DNA of 64,000 nt from Ziziphus jujuba (taxonomy: Eukaryota > Streptophyta > Magnoliopsida > Rosales > Rhamnaceae): positions 8,618,001-8,682,000 of the forward strand of contig NC_083382.1 of NCBI RefSeq assembly GCF_031755915.1, given 5' to 3'. A model generated the notes under the pieces. It was not told the DNA's origin and searched no databases. It was given only the letters and a program-made list of their open reading frames with translations. Made by a program: the position numbers and the translations under genes. Positions within the stretch are counted from its first letter, which is position 1; each line of letters begins with the position of its first letter. Below are positions 25,681 through 37,211 of the stretch, piece by piece.

Positions 25681-26152
25681 TGTTGTGGTTCTCTGACCAC
25701 TGTAGAAAAGCAATATGGGAAGAAAAATGAAAAGAATTCTATTACTCTCTTGGAAATAGAATACAAAACACAAAAACTTCTCTCTCCGATTCTCACATGG
25801 AATCTCTCTCTATTTTATCAAATTCTAACTGGAATTTGATTACTTTTCTCTCAAGCTCTCTCTGGAGACTTCAACACTCTCTCTCGGAGTTTACTCTCAA
25901 TACTCCTCACTAAGGATGATATTGAGCTTGCTTGGATTAGGATGCCTTGCATGTAACAAGATGGAGCCTATTTATAGGCTCACAAGGTTGGTTGAATGGC
26001 CACCATCTTCAACCGGTTCTGACAGTTGCCCACAATTGTTGAGCAAGTTGTTTTTCGGTGTTAATTGCAGCAAACATTGTCAACAATGTAAGCTTGTGGC
26101 AGTGAGGCTAGTTTCACACTGTCGGTGCGATGTGGTGCGACTGGACTTTACA
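25681..26152 (-). repeat. Copia-2 5' LTR
   Basis: Starts TGTTGTGGTTC and ends CTTTACA on the plus strand, next to the primer-binding site. It is the promoter LTR of this minus-strand element. The target copy CTTAT follows at 26153. Confidence 0.95.
25969..25976 (-). promoter_or_regulatory. TATA box in the Copia-2 5' LTR
   Basis: The minus strand reads TATAAATA inside the symmetrical gagcctatttataggctc. The same box occurs in the other LTR at 20708-20715. It is the likely core promoter for the element's own transcript. Confidence 0.6.
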
Positions 26153-26815
26153 CTTATCGCTGCAATTCAAGAAGGTGATTGGGTTCCTCACCTGAAGAGT
26201 GCCTTCGACAGAGATTTCAATCACTTCTAGTTTTGTTATGTTCAAAACGGGTTTCGGAATGGTGTTCGATGAGTTATGGTTTTGGTAAATGATTTCGAAC
26301 CATTCGTTAAGGAAACAGCCCTGTTTGATCCCAAAGGGAATGGGATGCTAACATTTCCACAATGTGAATCACAGCCATACTTGCCTGCTGGTATATCTGA
26401 TATGACTTGATTGATCATAAGCCATGAAAACAACAGAAGAAGATAAAATGGAAATTATTTTCCCACCATTTTTTTCTTTTTCTTTGTTTTTGGTTGTTTT
26501 CCTCGTTATAGTTCTTAATCAGTATATATACATATAATTCGATCCAAAAAGAAACATAAATGTATTGAAATTTCTCCGCAACTTCGTGCTTAGACTATGT
26601 CGTATATTATCTGACCAATAGTTCTTCATTTAGACTTCATGCTTAAACAACGCTGCACCCAAAAAGAATGTTTTATTTTATGAGCAGTCACATGAACGAC
26701 ACAATGTTTAAACAATGTTGTACCCAAAAAGATATAGATCATGTTTCTGCATCAATTTTCCAATATTCTGGCCATTAATCCAACTCTCACATTCTTCCCA
26801 ATGAAATAAAGAAAT

Positions 26816-27334
26816 TAGGTCTGACAAAATCTCACATGATAATTTACGGATTTTGGTTAACGATATCATATTGGATCCGTACTAATATCATCCAATAAGA
26901 TCCAAAAAATTAAAGGATTTTAATGAGTGAAACACAATAAACACGATAAACCCATTGAAAAAGAGTATTTTGATAATTACATAAGTTTTATAATATTAAA
27001 ATTACTTAACTTATTGTTAAATATGTATTAATTTGTTTTTTTAGTTTAATTTTTAAAAAATCTAAAAACAAACAAGAATTTTTATAATTTTTATAAAAAA
27101 AAATATTATTTTATTATTTCAAAACTTAAATAAAATTAAAATTTTCAACTTTGTATTTATCATTAATGGATTAACGGGTTGGGTGATGGGTTACACGATA
27201 ATTTATCGAATGGGTTTGGGTTTATCTATTTTCAGACAAAAGCTTAATGAGTCGTATTTGGGCTAACTTAATTCCATACGAATACGATATAATACGACAC
27301 GAACACGATTTAATACGACACATTACCAGACCTA
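26816..27334. mobile_element. hAT-like MITE (about 519 bp)
   Basis: The ends are TAGGTCTGACAA and, reading the right end on the minus strand, TAGGTCTGGTAA. The flanking octamers aaagaaat (26808-26815) and aaggacat (27335-27342) agree at six of eight positions, which fits an aged 8-bp hAT target duplication. Inside, the text is rich in acacgata / cgatata / cgacacgaa words. No transposase frame is present. Confidence 0.6.
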
Positions 27335-27342
27335 AAGGACAT

Positions 27343-27890
27343 ACACATTTTTCTTTGAAATGTGAAATTGACGAAAAAGCACAAAGGAATTAAATTTTGT
27401 GCAATTAATAACTAAGTTGGTAGAGAAATCCATTCTTTTATAATAGTTCGGTTTGTCCCTTTTTTCCCCACTTTTTTTTCTAACTTTGATTGTGTGTAAT
27501 GTTAAAAAAAAAAAAAAAAAAACAAAACAAATTTAATTGAGTGCAATTTAGTACTTACCTCAATGTTTTTAGTAGTAGTTGGTGTTATAGTTTGTTACTT
27601 ATTTCAATAAATTACAATTTTGTTTTAAGAGACAAAGAAAAAACATAAACACTAAATTGAATATAATTCCAAATTATATTGGTCTTTTTGCTTTTTTTTC
27701 TTTTTTTTCTTTTTTTTTTTTTTTTTTTTTTTTGGTGGTTGTTTATCCTTTGACATTTTAACATACTCCAACTAACATTTTCATTTAAATATATATATAT
27801 ATATATATACTTTAACTAATATGAACAAACATTTTAGATAAATAAATATCAAAAATCAAAAAACAAAGAAACTTGTAGTTCTAAGGCATA
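27343..27890. other. Gene-free AT-rich spacer
   Basis: No gene is visible. The stretch holds poly-A (about 27505-27522), poly-T (about 27695-27733) and a short AT dinucleotide run (about 27789-27809). Confidence 0.6.
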
Positions 27891-27894
27891 AAAC

Positions 27895-30006
27895 TGTTAC
27901 CCATCATCAAAACGGAGGATGAATAGGACCTTGTTAGAAAAGATCAGGTGCATGTTAGTGAGTTTTGGCTTGCCCAAGTTTTTTCTGCTTATATAGTAAA
28001 TAGATGTTCTTCTACTGCTCAAGAGAAGAAAAATGAAGTGGTACAGCGGCATATTATTTTTGGCTAAGAGTGTGTGGTTGTGCAGCCTATGTTCACCTAA
28101 CGAAAGGAAAACATGTACCTAGGTCCAAAAGTGTGTGTTATTGGGTTATATGTCGTGAAGGTACTAAAGGATACAGACTTTGGGTTAGATCTTCCCAGGG
28201 GTTTAAAACTATAACAAGTAGATATGTTATGTTTGATGAAAACAATATGCCTTGTTTGAATGATAAGCTTGCAGATTCAAATCAATCACCAAAAGATAGG
28301 AAAGTTCAGTTTGAGGTGGAGCCTTTTGATCAATCAGAATATAAAAAGGTGCCACAAAAAGAAGCTAAAATTGTACCAATTAATTCAGCAACAAGTGCAT
28401 CAAGAGGAACCAGAAACTCAGCAAGATGAACATTCACCACATCAAATTTAGATATCAGTGATTTCTCAACAACTCAATCCACTTCAAAACTACCAGTTGG
28501 CTAAAGACAGACAAAAGAGAGAGGTAAGAAGTCCTGCTAGATTTAATCCTACTAACCACGACATGTTTGCCTCAGTTTCCTTTCAGGAACTCTTTTGGAA
28601 ATGAGCCTAAGACATACTCAGAAGTATGAAAAGCACTCGTTCGAAACAGTGGCAAAATGCCATGTTAGAAGAAATGTATTCTTTGAATAAATATAATTCT
28701 TGGATACTTACTCCCAAGCCTTCTAGTTCGAAAATTGTTGATTGCAAGTGGATTTACAAAATCAAGGAAAGGAAGGAATGACAAGTGAAAATCAAGTTGA
28801 ATTTAGTTAACGCTAGTTGAAGGGGATTTACACACGTTGAAGGGATTGACTATAGTGAAATCTTGTTTCCCGTGATAAAGTATACTACAATAAGAATAAT
28901 CTCGTCTTCACACTTTGACCGAGAATTGGAGCAGTTGTATGCGCAAACTACAATTCTACATGGTAAATGAAACCATTTTTATGAGACAACTAGAAGGTTT
29001 TGAAATGAAAAATTCAAGGGAAGAAAACTTGTTTACCTTCTACATATATCTCTTTATGGTTTGAAGCGTATAAGGAGGTTTGACAGCTTTGTACAGTAGA
29101 TAGGATTTAAAAAAAGTAAATTTGGTTTTGTAAGTTGGTGTATTTACCAATGTGGACTTCTTACCCATATACATGTTTGAGGTTGGCCTATCCAGAAAGA
29201 TGCCAACCTTGCTTGGGGAAAAAATTCAAGTACTTGCGGAGTACTGTACACCTGGATACTCCTGTGATTGTTTAAATGACATCTCGCCAAGTTTGCCACA
29301 TCACCTATCTAACCAAACCTCTGTGGAAACGTTGCCTTCTTCCTTCTAATTCCTCTGTTCTCAGTGTCCTCGATCTCTGCATCATCCTCTCTCTTCATTT
29401 ATCATGGTACTACATTTTTCATGGTACTGAAGACTTGAGATTTTCAATAAACTCAACACTACGGTTTAGATGGACGGGGCATGACGACTAACGAGTCCGA
29501 CAGAGGTTTGACGAGATAGTTGGTGTGGCAAATATATCCAAACGTCACTAAACCAATGGCAGGAGTATCCAGCTGTACAATACTCCGGGAGTACTTGAAT
29601 TTTTTTCCCTTGCTTGGATACCATTTTGCAATGGCCCACCAGCTGACCGATTGAGCCTATTCCAAAAATCTAGCTAAATTGCTTTTGGGATCTTAAGCCG
29701 ACATTTATATACCATATTAGGATGGTATATGGTTAATTTGAAACTTTAACCTTGGTGGCACCAGCCAAATCTGGGGTTCTACAATTTTTGCAGGGACGTG
29801 GCTGAGCTAGGAGTTGTGAATTTGGAGAGAATTTCAACTAAACCTAAGCGTGCTGATATTGGAACTATAGGTTTCGCCAGTGAGTAAGTTTGAATCTTGC
29901 AAAAAGGTTACTCAGAATTAACACAGGTTGAAAGATTCAGGACAAAAGTGAGCGTGTAGAAAAAGTGATCCTGGCTCATGTATCCTCTTTGAATCAAGGT
30001 GGAGAT
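27895..30006 (+). pseudogene. Old plus-strand Copia pol fragment (Copia-3)
   Basis: A decayed polyprotein on the opposite strand to the other two elements. From about 27905 the frame shows integrase text (RMNRTLLEKIRCMLV-like after correcting stops). At 28070-28429 it is open: CGCAAYVHLTKGKHVPRSK, EGTKGYRLW and RYVMFDEN, the integrase C-terminal part. Then come linker text and reverse-transcriptase pieces (SLNKYNSWILTPKPSSSKIVDCKW near 28680-28755, YSEILFPV, then ISLYGLKRIRR near 29050) with several stops. At 29997-30006 the sequence 'ggtggagat' followed by TGTTGAAG looks like a polypurine tract and LTR start. The 5' LTR, gag and protease are absent here. Confidence 0.85.
29217..29608. mobile_element. 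Mutator-type MITE with 9-bp target duplication
   Basis: A 392-bp element with terminal inverted repeats of about 48 bp (GGAAAAAATTCAAGTACT... at the left; the right end is the same on the minus strand with one extra A and a few mismatches). It is flanked by perfect CTTGCTTGG copies at 29208-29216 and 29609-29617. Nine-base duplications with long inverted repeats are the mark of Mutator-like elements. It has no transposase, and it interrupts the Copia-3 relic, so it is younger than that decay product. Confidence 0.92.
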
Positions 30007-31560
30007 TGTTGAAGTTTTTGTTCCAAAGAAGAATACTTTGCACAAAAATCTGCAGAATTAATTCCAAACATTTAAAATGCAGCGTTTTACTAATTTAAGT
30101 CACATCAGCATTTTCTAATTTGTGGAATTTGTGTTGCGCGTTTTGGGGCTGATGTTGCAGGGTTCTTATTCACTTAGCTATCATGTTTAGGCGATATCGG
30201 ATCCTATTGTCATTCGAGCAATCCACAATTCCGATACCATTCAATACCGGAAGCAATCACAAGTTTTTGTGTTCGGTATGAAATGTGGGGACAGTGTTAA
30301 AAAACATAATAATGTTTTGGATAGGAAACAAAGATTAATGCTAAAATTGTCTTTTTCATTTAAGACATAATATTAATGCTAAAATTTGTCTTTCTCATTT
30401 AAGACAAAAAAGATCTTAAATTTGAGTATTAAGTTTAAAAGAAAAAAATTTCTTAATAAATTAAAATAAGTCTTTTTAATATTTAAATAATAATATAAAG
30501 AAAATCCTTAATAGCCAAAGAAAAATTTTCTTATTATAATGGAATTATTAAAATCACCAATAAATAGCCATAAGAAAAAAAGTCCTCCTAAAGTAGAAAA
30601 AAAAAATCAAAGTAAATAAAATTCACCTTAAAAAAACACAAAAAAAAAAAAAAAAAAAGAGAGATCAATTGAAGAAGCCGCAGGGAAGCCCTGCCCAATG
30701 GAACAACTATAAATCATTGATTGTTCATATAATGATCCTATTTGCCACTCCCATCTCGATGTAAGAAAAAAATATAAAAATATCGTAATAATAAAATAAG
30801 GGAAGAAAAAGTTTTCCTCCTCTCCAATCTCAATCTACTATCTTCAAAAAGTCTTAATCAACTAAAATAATTTATTTATTTATTTATTTATTTTCTATAA
30901 AGCAAGTCTCTTTCAAAGTAGAAAAGATTGGAGATAAAATTTCAAAAATAAAACTAAAAGTTTTACCTTTTTTATTTTAATTTTTACATGTTGCAAGCAT
31001 TTTATTTTTGTAGATTCTATTAAGAAGGTGTATTCAAATTAAAATTTAATGTATTTAAAATAAGTTATAGAGTTTAAAAAATTTGATAAATTGTTATGAA
31101 ATTTCATAAAAAATTTATAAAAATTCAACAAAATTTTTAAATTTAAAGTTAAATTTTATATTAATAATTTTTTTCATAATTTTATTGTTAAAATTATTTT
31201 AAATCCATTAAAATCTATTTTTTTTAAAATTAATAACTTTTTGAATACCTAAATTTTTAAAAAAATTTATAAAGCTCTAATTGAATATATTTAGATTTTA
31301 ATGAATTTTTATAAAATCTATTAGAATTTAAATTGAATATTATTAAATTTATATAATTTTTTTTAAAATTTAAATTAAATATAGATATATTTTTAAATTT
31401 TTCTAAAAAATTTCAAATTTAAAATTAAAGATACTTTTTAAAAATAAAATAAAATATAAATAGACTTGTCAAACCAACAACAGATAGGATGGGCCCAACG
31501 GGATCAGAGAATGAAAAGATGGTATGAGTGAGTCCACCTTGCAAAAGTCAAACCAAGCGT
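30007..31560. other. Probable Copia-3 3' LTR start, then AT-rich non-coding DNA
   Basis: TGTTGAAGTTTTTGTTCC at 30007 follows a purine tract and is a plausible LTR beginning, but I could not find where the LTR ends. A 38-bp tandem repeat ('attaatgctaaaa', 'catttaagaca') lies at about 30334-30410. The remainder, to about 31450, is very AT-rich with 'aaattttaaat'-type text and no gene. Confidence 0.5.
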
Positions 31561-31869
31561 GTCTCAGTTTGGACTTGACATTTAGGCCCAATCTGAATAT
31601 CCAATAAATTTTGAAAGAAAAATTCCATTAAAAATATAAACTAAACAAATAACAAAAAACAGAATTAATATTCAACCTAAATAAACGAATATAAGGGATA
31701 TGTTTTACTGTTAAGTTAAACCCAGGTATGTAATTTTCATAAATCAAATAAATATTAGTAAAGTTGGAGTAATACCTAATTTGCTGTTGGTGCTCATTAT
31801 TTTTGTTGGGAAAACACCCCCCTTTTTTTTTCTTTTTTTTTTTTCTAAAATTAATGGAGGGGAAATGGA

Positions 31870-32253
31870 AGCATACCCTGAAGCACGTTCTTGGTTGTTG
31901 GGTTTTCTCTCCTTCTTATGGCATACATATCCACCCGCAGATTCAGACAAGTGGTCCTCGCAATCATCAGGAGGATTTTCACATTCATTTTTATCTGCCA
32001 TATATAATACTACTTTTCCAACGTCTGCAAATTGGCTTGGAAAGAATTTCAAAAAATTAATTCAAAGAAAGAGAGAATTGGAAAGTTGAACAAGGGAATG
32101 GATTTCACCTTGGCATCCATAAACAAGAAAAGGATTTCCTTCAAAACCCTTTTGGCAGTAACAATAAATCCTTGGACAATTGAATATTGATGAAGTGGTA
32201 TCGTCTCTTTTCAAATGGGAGGTTGAATTACATTTCAATCTTGAAGGGTTCAA
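31870..32253 (-). pseudogene. WAKL ectodomain scrap
   Basis: Two pieces of a WAKL extracellular region. About 32253-32106 encodes NCPRIYCYCQKGFEGNPFLV and YGCQG, the end of exon 1, with a GT donor after it. About 32004-31870 follows a TATGGCAG acceptor and encodes DKNECENPPDDCED then GGYVCHK, a calcium-binding EGF module. The start of exon 1 and any following kinase exon are missing. Sequence at 31590-31650 resembles that next to relic A (6560-6640), so the two share an origin. It lies just downstream of the open kinase exon at 32520 and is in the wrong order to supply that gene's ectodomain. Confidence 0.8.
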
Positions 32254-32519
32254 TTAATAATTCTTCTCCTGACAAGCCCAATAATATTTATTCTCCACTT
32301 TTTCGTTTTATTGTTGTTTTTTTAACTATTTTGACCCAAAAACAAATTGTTTTTTACTATTGACTCGATGGAATTTGCAATTATAGTCTGCCACATCAAG
32401 TCTCATTACTTTCCATAAAGTAATGGACAAGGTCGACATTGATATGGACTCATATTTATCAGGCAACAATAAGTGAAATGCAACACATACTAAATTAGCT
32501 GGAGTCCCAAATCATAAAC

Positions 32520-33730
32520 CTACGAGCTAAAAGACAATAAAGGTAATTCATGCAAGGATGAATCACGACCAGTATCATAAGCTGAGCCAGTTGAAATGGA
32601 AGTAACATCCCATGGTTCAATAACTTGAGTTCTGACACATTCAACTTCTTCATGATTTTGTGGAACATTAATAGAAGTAGTCGCTTTCCCTAACATTTGA
32701 ATCCCCTCTAACTCCATTGTCACTTCTTTCATGGTAGGTCGTTTCCTTCCATTCAAATTCAGGCATCTCTTGGCAAGATTAGCAACCACCATTACACCTT
32801 CTTTCGGACCCTTTAATACATGACCATCAAGAATGTCGAATAGACGACCTTCCTGCATTGAGACAATGAAATGCGTGGCTAGACTTCTTCCTACTTCTTC
32901 TGATCTCATAGAAATTGCTTTTTCTCCGGTCAACAGCTCAAGAAGGACCACTCCAAAGCTATAAACGTCACTCTTCTCAGTGAACTGGTTTGATTGGAAA
33001 TATTCAGGATCCAAGTAACCCAATGTGCCATGTACAAGAGTCGTGATGTGAGTTTGCTCAATGGAAATTGATCTTGAAGTTCCAAAATCTGCTATTTTTG
33101 CTCTGTACTTCTCATCTAAGAGGATGTTTGTAGACTTTATGTCGCGGTGATATATGGGAAAGGAAGCAGCAGAATGCAGGTAAGAAAGAGCTCCTGCAAT
33201 TTCTATGGCAATGCGCAGCCGCATTTCCCATGTAAGCGGAAACTCCTCGTTCTGGTTATGGATATATTGTGAAAGAGTTCCATTTGGTATGAATTCATAA
33301 ACTAGAAGAGGGACTTCAGTTTCTAAGCAGCATCCAAGCAATTTAACCACATTTCTGTGATTAACTTGAGAAAGAATGACAACCTCATTGATGAATTCTG
33401 CAATTTTGCTCTCGTCCACTATTTTGGATTTTTTAACAGCAACAATCCTTCCATCGGTCAACATACCTTTGTAAACGGTACCTTGACCCCCATGACCAAG
33501 AATTCTATCTACATGAAACCGATTGGTCGCCTTCTGTAGCTCTTTTGAATTGAACAGCTTGACTGTGTCTACATTGACTTCACTTGAACATAATTGTTGT
33601 TGTAACAATAAACCACCATTTAGTTTGAAGAACTTTTGCTTGCGTTGAATTTTCCTTCTTTTCTTTGCCACTTTATATAAAAACCATAAAACAAAGTGTA
33701 GAAATATCACTCCCGATACGATACTGATAC
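32520..33730 (-). CDS. WAKL transmembrane and kinase exon, open reading frame
   Basis: This is the last exon of a wall-associated kinase-like receptor, about 403 codons without a break. It starts after a TTGTAG acceptor at 33731 with [20 protein letters not shown], a membrane segment, followed by a basic stop-transfer stretch. The Ser/Thr kinase shows a glycine loop ([11 protein letters not shown], with His where most relatives have Gln), VAVKKSK, a helix C glutamate in FINEVVIL, catalytic [22 protein letters not shown] and [19 protein letters not shown]. All catalytic residues are in place, so the kinase could be active. I find no GUB or EGF exons between 33731 and the ARF gene at 37212, where they should be. 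It may be an intact kinase exon of an otherwise lost gene, or expressed as an ectodomain-less product. The start codon is unknown; the exon begins mid-codon. Confidence 0.85.
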
Positions 33731-35549
33731 CTACAATATTGTCAAATCAAACAACAAATGATTTTTAATGTTCTTTCTGAATCAAACAATATTTCTATGG
33801 GTTATTAAGCAACTTTTAGCCAAAAAGAAGACTAGCTAACAAATAAATATATGCGCGCACGCTTAGTAATTTTTTCTTTTTTCTTTTTTTTCTTTTTTTT
33901 TCTTTTTTTTTTTTAAAAAAAAGATTTTGATTTAGTTTGTGTAAAATTTGTTTTCAACTTGTTACCTAACTACAAGATTAAGAAACCAGATACAAAATTT
34001 ATATATATGTACTGAATTGAAAACCATTTTAAACTGATTATGAAAATAAATCTCATTATAACTAATGTGGGTAAAACTCTTTCAAAGATACATGGCATGA
34101 TCATGACCACATATACTTAATACCACTAAATCTACAATATGATTACATATACTTAATACCATCAAATTGATGGTGTGCTTCCTAGAATCTAGCAGTGATA
34201 ACCACTAAGAACTTTTTGTAACAATCTATCTCTCAAAAACATCTAGACTTTAAATTTTTGACTAAGATTGGTTAGGCGGACTATATATGGATCTCAAGTT
34301 TGACTTTTTAAATGATTAAGAATTTTTATTTGACTAATATATCATAGTATAGAATTTGTCAATAAGAATTTATAGACTAACAGCATGTGTAACTCTAAAT
34401 ACAGTTAAAAAATTATAGTTCTGGGAAGTTTTTAAATATTAGTAATATATTACTATCTAAACTAATCTTGGATTTCTATCTGTTAGTAATCCAAGGCCTT
34501 ATATATACCTTAAAGAGCTTGCCGATAGTAAATAAAAAGAGAAATGCCCACGTTGCCCCTAAATCTCTAAAAAAGCCTTCCATGACCCTGTTCTGCTGCT
34601 GGGTAACCGCAACCTATTTCCCTCTACCAGTTAGGTCAAGCCATTTTTCTCTATCTCTAGCCACCTTCCATGACCATTCGCCAGGTAGGCTTGTTGTTTA
34701 TCATTTGGCGACCACAACCTTCAAATCTTTGTTGAATTGCCACCTAATGCTCCCAAATCAATCTGGTGAAGTAGATGGTAATGATTTGATGGATCACCTG
34801 AGATTTTGACATTTTTCAGCCATTCAAGCTTGACCAATATACCTTTTCCACCATTTTAAAACATTTCAAGCTCAAATCCAACCTCTGTTTGTCAAAATTC
34901 TTCATGGTTTGATAGATCCATCAATATTAAGATTGATCAGATTTTTCAACTTGTTTTTTGGCCACTGATGAGACTTTTGAATCAAGATGAGTATACCAAT
35001 CTATTCCTCGTCTCATGGGCTTTCCATCAATATAAAGTTTGCAATAGATTGTGTTTGGACAATAGTATGCTCTAATGGTTTAGTATAATATATATGCTTT
35101 ATTTTTATTTTTCTTTCTCATGGGTCTTAAGTTGGAATCTTTGATGGATATGAATATGATTTACACTTCTCAATGTACTTGTTTTGGCTTCATAACTTGC
35201 ACCTTTCCAATCCCCATTAAATCTGATTAGATCATCAATAATTTCCTCTAAAATAACCCCCAAAAAAAAAAAAAAAAAAAAAAAAAACACACATCGTATT
35301 ACAAGGAGAAGTTTCTGATGAGTTATATTATATTGTGTGCGTGGCATGCAACTTGTTACCATGATTTAGCTAAATAGAAGATTTTTCATATAGCAAATAT
35401 TTATATGTGAGTTATATTATCAATTGTTATTTAAATTTAAATCTAAATAAAATATGATAATTATTAGCACTTTTTACATAAGCATATGGGAAGTCATTCA
35501 TCATTTGAAAACTATTGTATGTAAACATATATGTTCTGCATATAATTAC

Positions 35550-35599
<50 letters not shown>

Positions 35600-35985
35600 C
35601 TGCAAACAACCCATATGCATACAGTATCTTAATTAATTGATACTGGCTGGACAGACATTGACTTGTCATCGTCCAACTTAAAAAAGTCCTGATGATCAAA
35701 AATAAAAGCCAAGGAAAAATGGAAATTGGAAATTAATAAGTTTTCTTTTGTACTACCAAAGAAAAATAAAAGAGGATATTGAATTATAAGCCCATTGGAG
35801 CAAAGCAAAAATTTTGAAATTTGTCTAAAAGTTGAACACTAGCGTACCAGTCCAGCGTATTAATTATGGTACGAAAAGCAGAATGAAATAAACGTTTATG
35901 CTTTTCTTCATGTGAAATTAACCTTGGCCACTGATTTTCTATCATACTTGAAGTGGGAATTTGACTTGGATCTTTACTTGGTAAG

Positions 35986-36017
<32 letters not shown>

Positions 36018-37100
36018 GAAGGACAAGAACATAATTATAATGATTTCTAATGAAGGGGAAATATACTCGAAACCAAAAACATAGGTGTGAAAGCATACTG
36101 CTGGAAAATCCTCACTCTTCTAACTCCACTAGGTTGTAATAATGTAAGAGGCCAATTAATAACATGGTACAACCACAAAAGAGAACAGCTCGTCCAAAGG
36201 CATAACACCCAGCAGACAAATACAGTTGTGTTGCATACCATATGCAAAAGTCATTTGCATGATAAATTGCACAAGTTTATTCACTTATATTAACATCATT
36301 TGATTGATCAAATACTAATGTCAAATAACTAATAAACAAGGCACGTCACAAAGAAGAGAGAGTTTCTATTACATAGAGAGACATAATACGGGCAAAGAAT
36401 AATAATTCAACACACATCCAATTAAAAAGTTATATCATTTAAAGTATTTATATACATAATACTAGAATTATTCTCTAGTCGACAAATTTTCATCTAAAAC
36501 AACACATAACCTAAATTAGTTATATGTATATTTTCCATGCTTGGTTACGCGTTCTCCCAATAAAAATTCATCCACATTCCAATATTACTCCATATTTATA
36601 TATCTCATCCAGGATTCCAAAATTACTCCTCATATATGTATATATGTATATATGTATATGTATATATATATATACAATTGGAACCAGAAACATGTTTCTA
36701 CTCCTTAAAAAAGGATGAAATTCTTGAACAAATGGACTACGAAACATATAGTACATAATGCAGTAAATTGGGTGTTTAATTTTTTTCCTTATTTGTTTTT
36801 TTTTTTTTCCTTTTTAAGTTGAAACATTTAAAGAGATATGGAAAATCCAGAGGCTACACATAAAAAATATAGTTCAGTTCAAATGTGATGAAAAGTAATT
36901 AAATTCATCTTATAAATTACAAGACTAGATAGCAAACAAAATGCCATCAAGATGTCGTCCTCTTGAAGGGAATTACGTGTTGTTCTAAGTGCTATAGTGG
37001 TAGTTTGAGAAAAACAAAGTCTCCTATTATAATTTACAGTAATAAGCTGACATGCAAACTTTAAATAGACTTTCCCCAACCACCAGATCTCATCGACCAT
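33731..37100. other. Gene-free stretch between the WAKL kinase and the ARF gene
   Basis: I find no WAKL ectodomain exons or other gene. The stretch holds poly-T runs (33868-33914, 35987-36018), a poly-A run (35263-35286) and a microsatellite (35553-35596). Text at 34600-35050, with repeated 'atggtttgat' and 'tgatggatc' words, looks like old repetitive DNA that I cannot assign. Confidence 0.55.
35553..35596. repeat. (AT)22 microsatellite
   Basis: An uninterrupted AT dinucleotide run of 44 bases, likely to vary in length between individuals. It creates meaningless Tyr-Ile repeat frames on both strands. Confidence 0.95.
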
Positions 37101-37211
37101 TAAAGGGTAAAAGAATTTTGAAGCCGTACATTACTATGAAAAAGAACTAGCATAGCTAGACACTGAACGGCAACAGCCAACTCAGTTTTCCATTTTCAAA
37201 AGCACTTGCCT

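Larger units (their letters stand above)
20420..26152 (-). mobile_element. Copia-2 LTR retrotransposon (Tork/Tnt1-like), full length but inactive
   Basis: A 5.73-kb Copia element flanked by CTTAT (20415-20419 and 26153-26157). LTRs of about 473 bp start TGTTGTGG and end CTTTACA. It reads on the minus strand. The primer-binding site is next to the right LTR, and a purine tract (GGAGGGGGAG on the minus strand) precedes the left LTR. The 'AVSWQSKLQKCVALSTTE' RNase H stretch is like Tnt1-type elements, which is a recollection and not an alignment. By eye the LTRs differ at roughly 17 of the first 290 positions. It landed in exon 1 of WAKL relic B. Confidence 0.97.
15354..26469 (-). pseudogene. 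WAKL relic B, interrupted by Copia-2 and a CACTA element
   Basis: The exon order of a whole WAKL gene can be traced. Exon 1 (from ATG 26469, with a stop after four codons) encodes a hydrophobic leader and the GUB_WAK motif CGNVSIPFPLG. Copia-2 cuts it at 26153, and it resumes at 20419 with QIRESTNSEGSPF. It ends near 19807 after SFEGNPYLLEGCK. Exon 2 (about 19320-19229) encodes an EGF module, DIDHCKEDPNYCGEGYIC. Exon 3 starts at 18992 after CATACAG with a transmembrane stretch, then [40 protein letters not shown] and the tail. The tail is cut by the CACTA element and finishes at 15354 with SKLSKHYS. Independent damage includes a stop near 18890, frameshifts near 18685 and 18575, and one near 20265. 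Removing either element with one target copy restores a continuous reading frame at that point. Confidence 0.92.

Noticed and set aside
31781..32089. Plus-strand frames with poly-Phe stretches
   Set aside because: They are antisense to the WAKL ectodomain scrap and arise from a poly-T run.
34468..34809. A 113-codon plus-strand frame between the WAKL kinase and ARF
   Set aside because: Composition and repeated 'atggtttgat' words nearby suggest old repetitive DNA; no domain is recognisable.
35427..35699. Open frames on both strands with long Tyr-Ile repeats
   Set aside because: They are produced by the AT microsatellite at 35553-35596.
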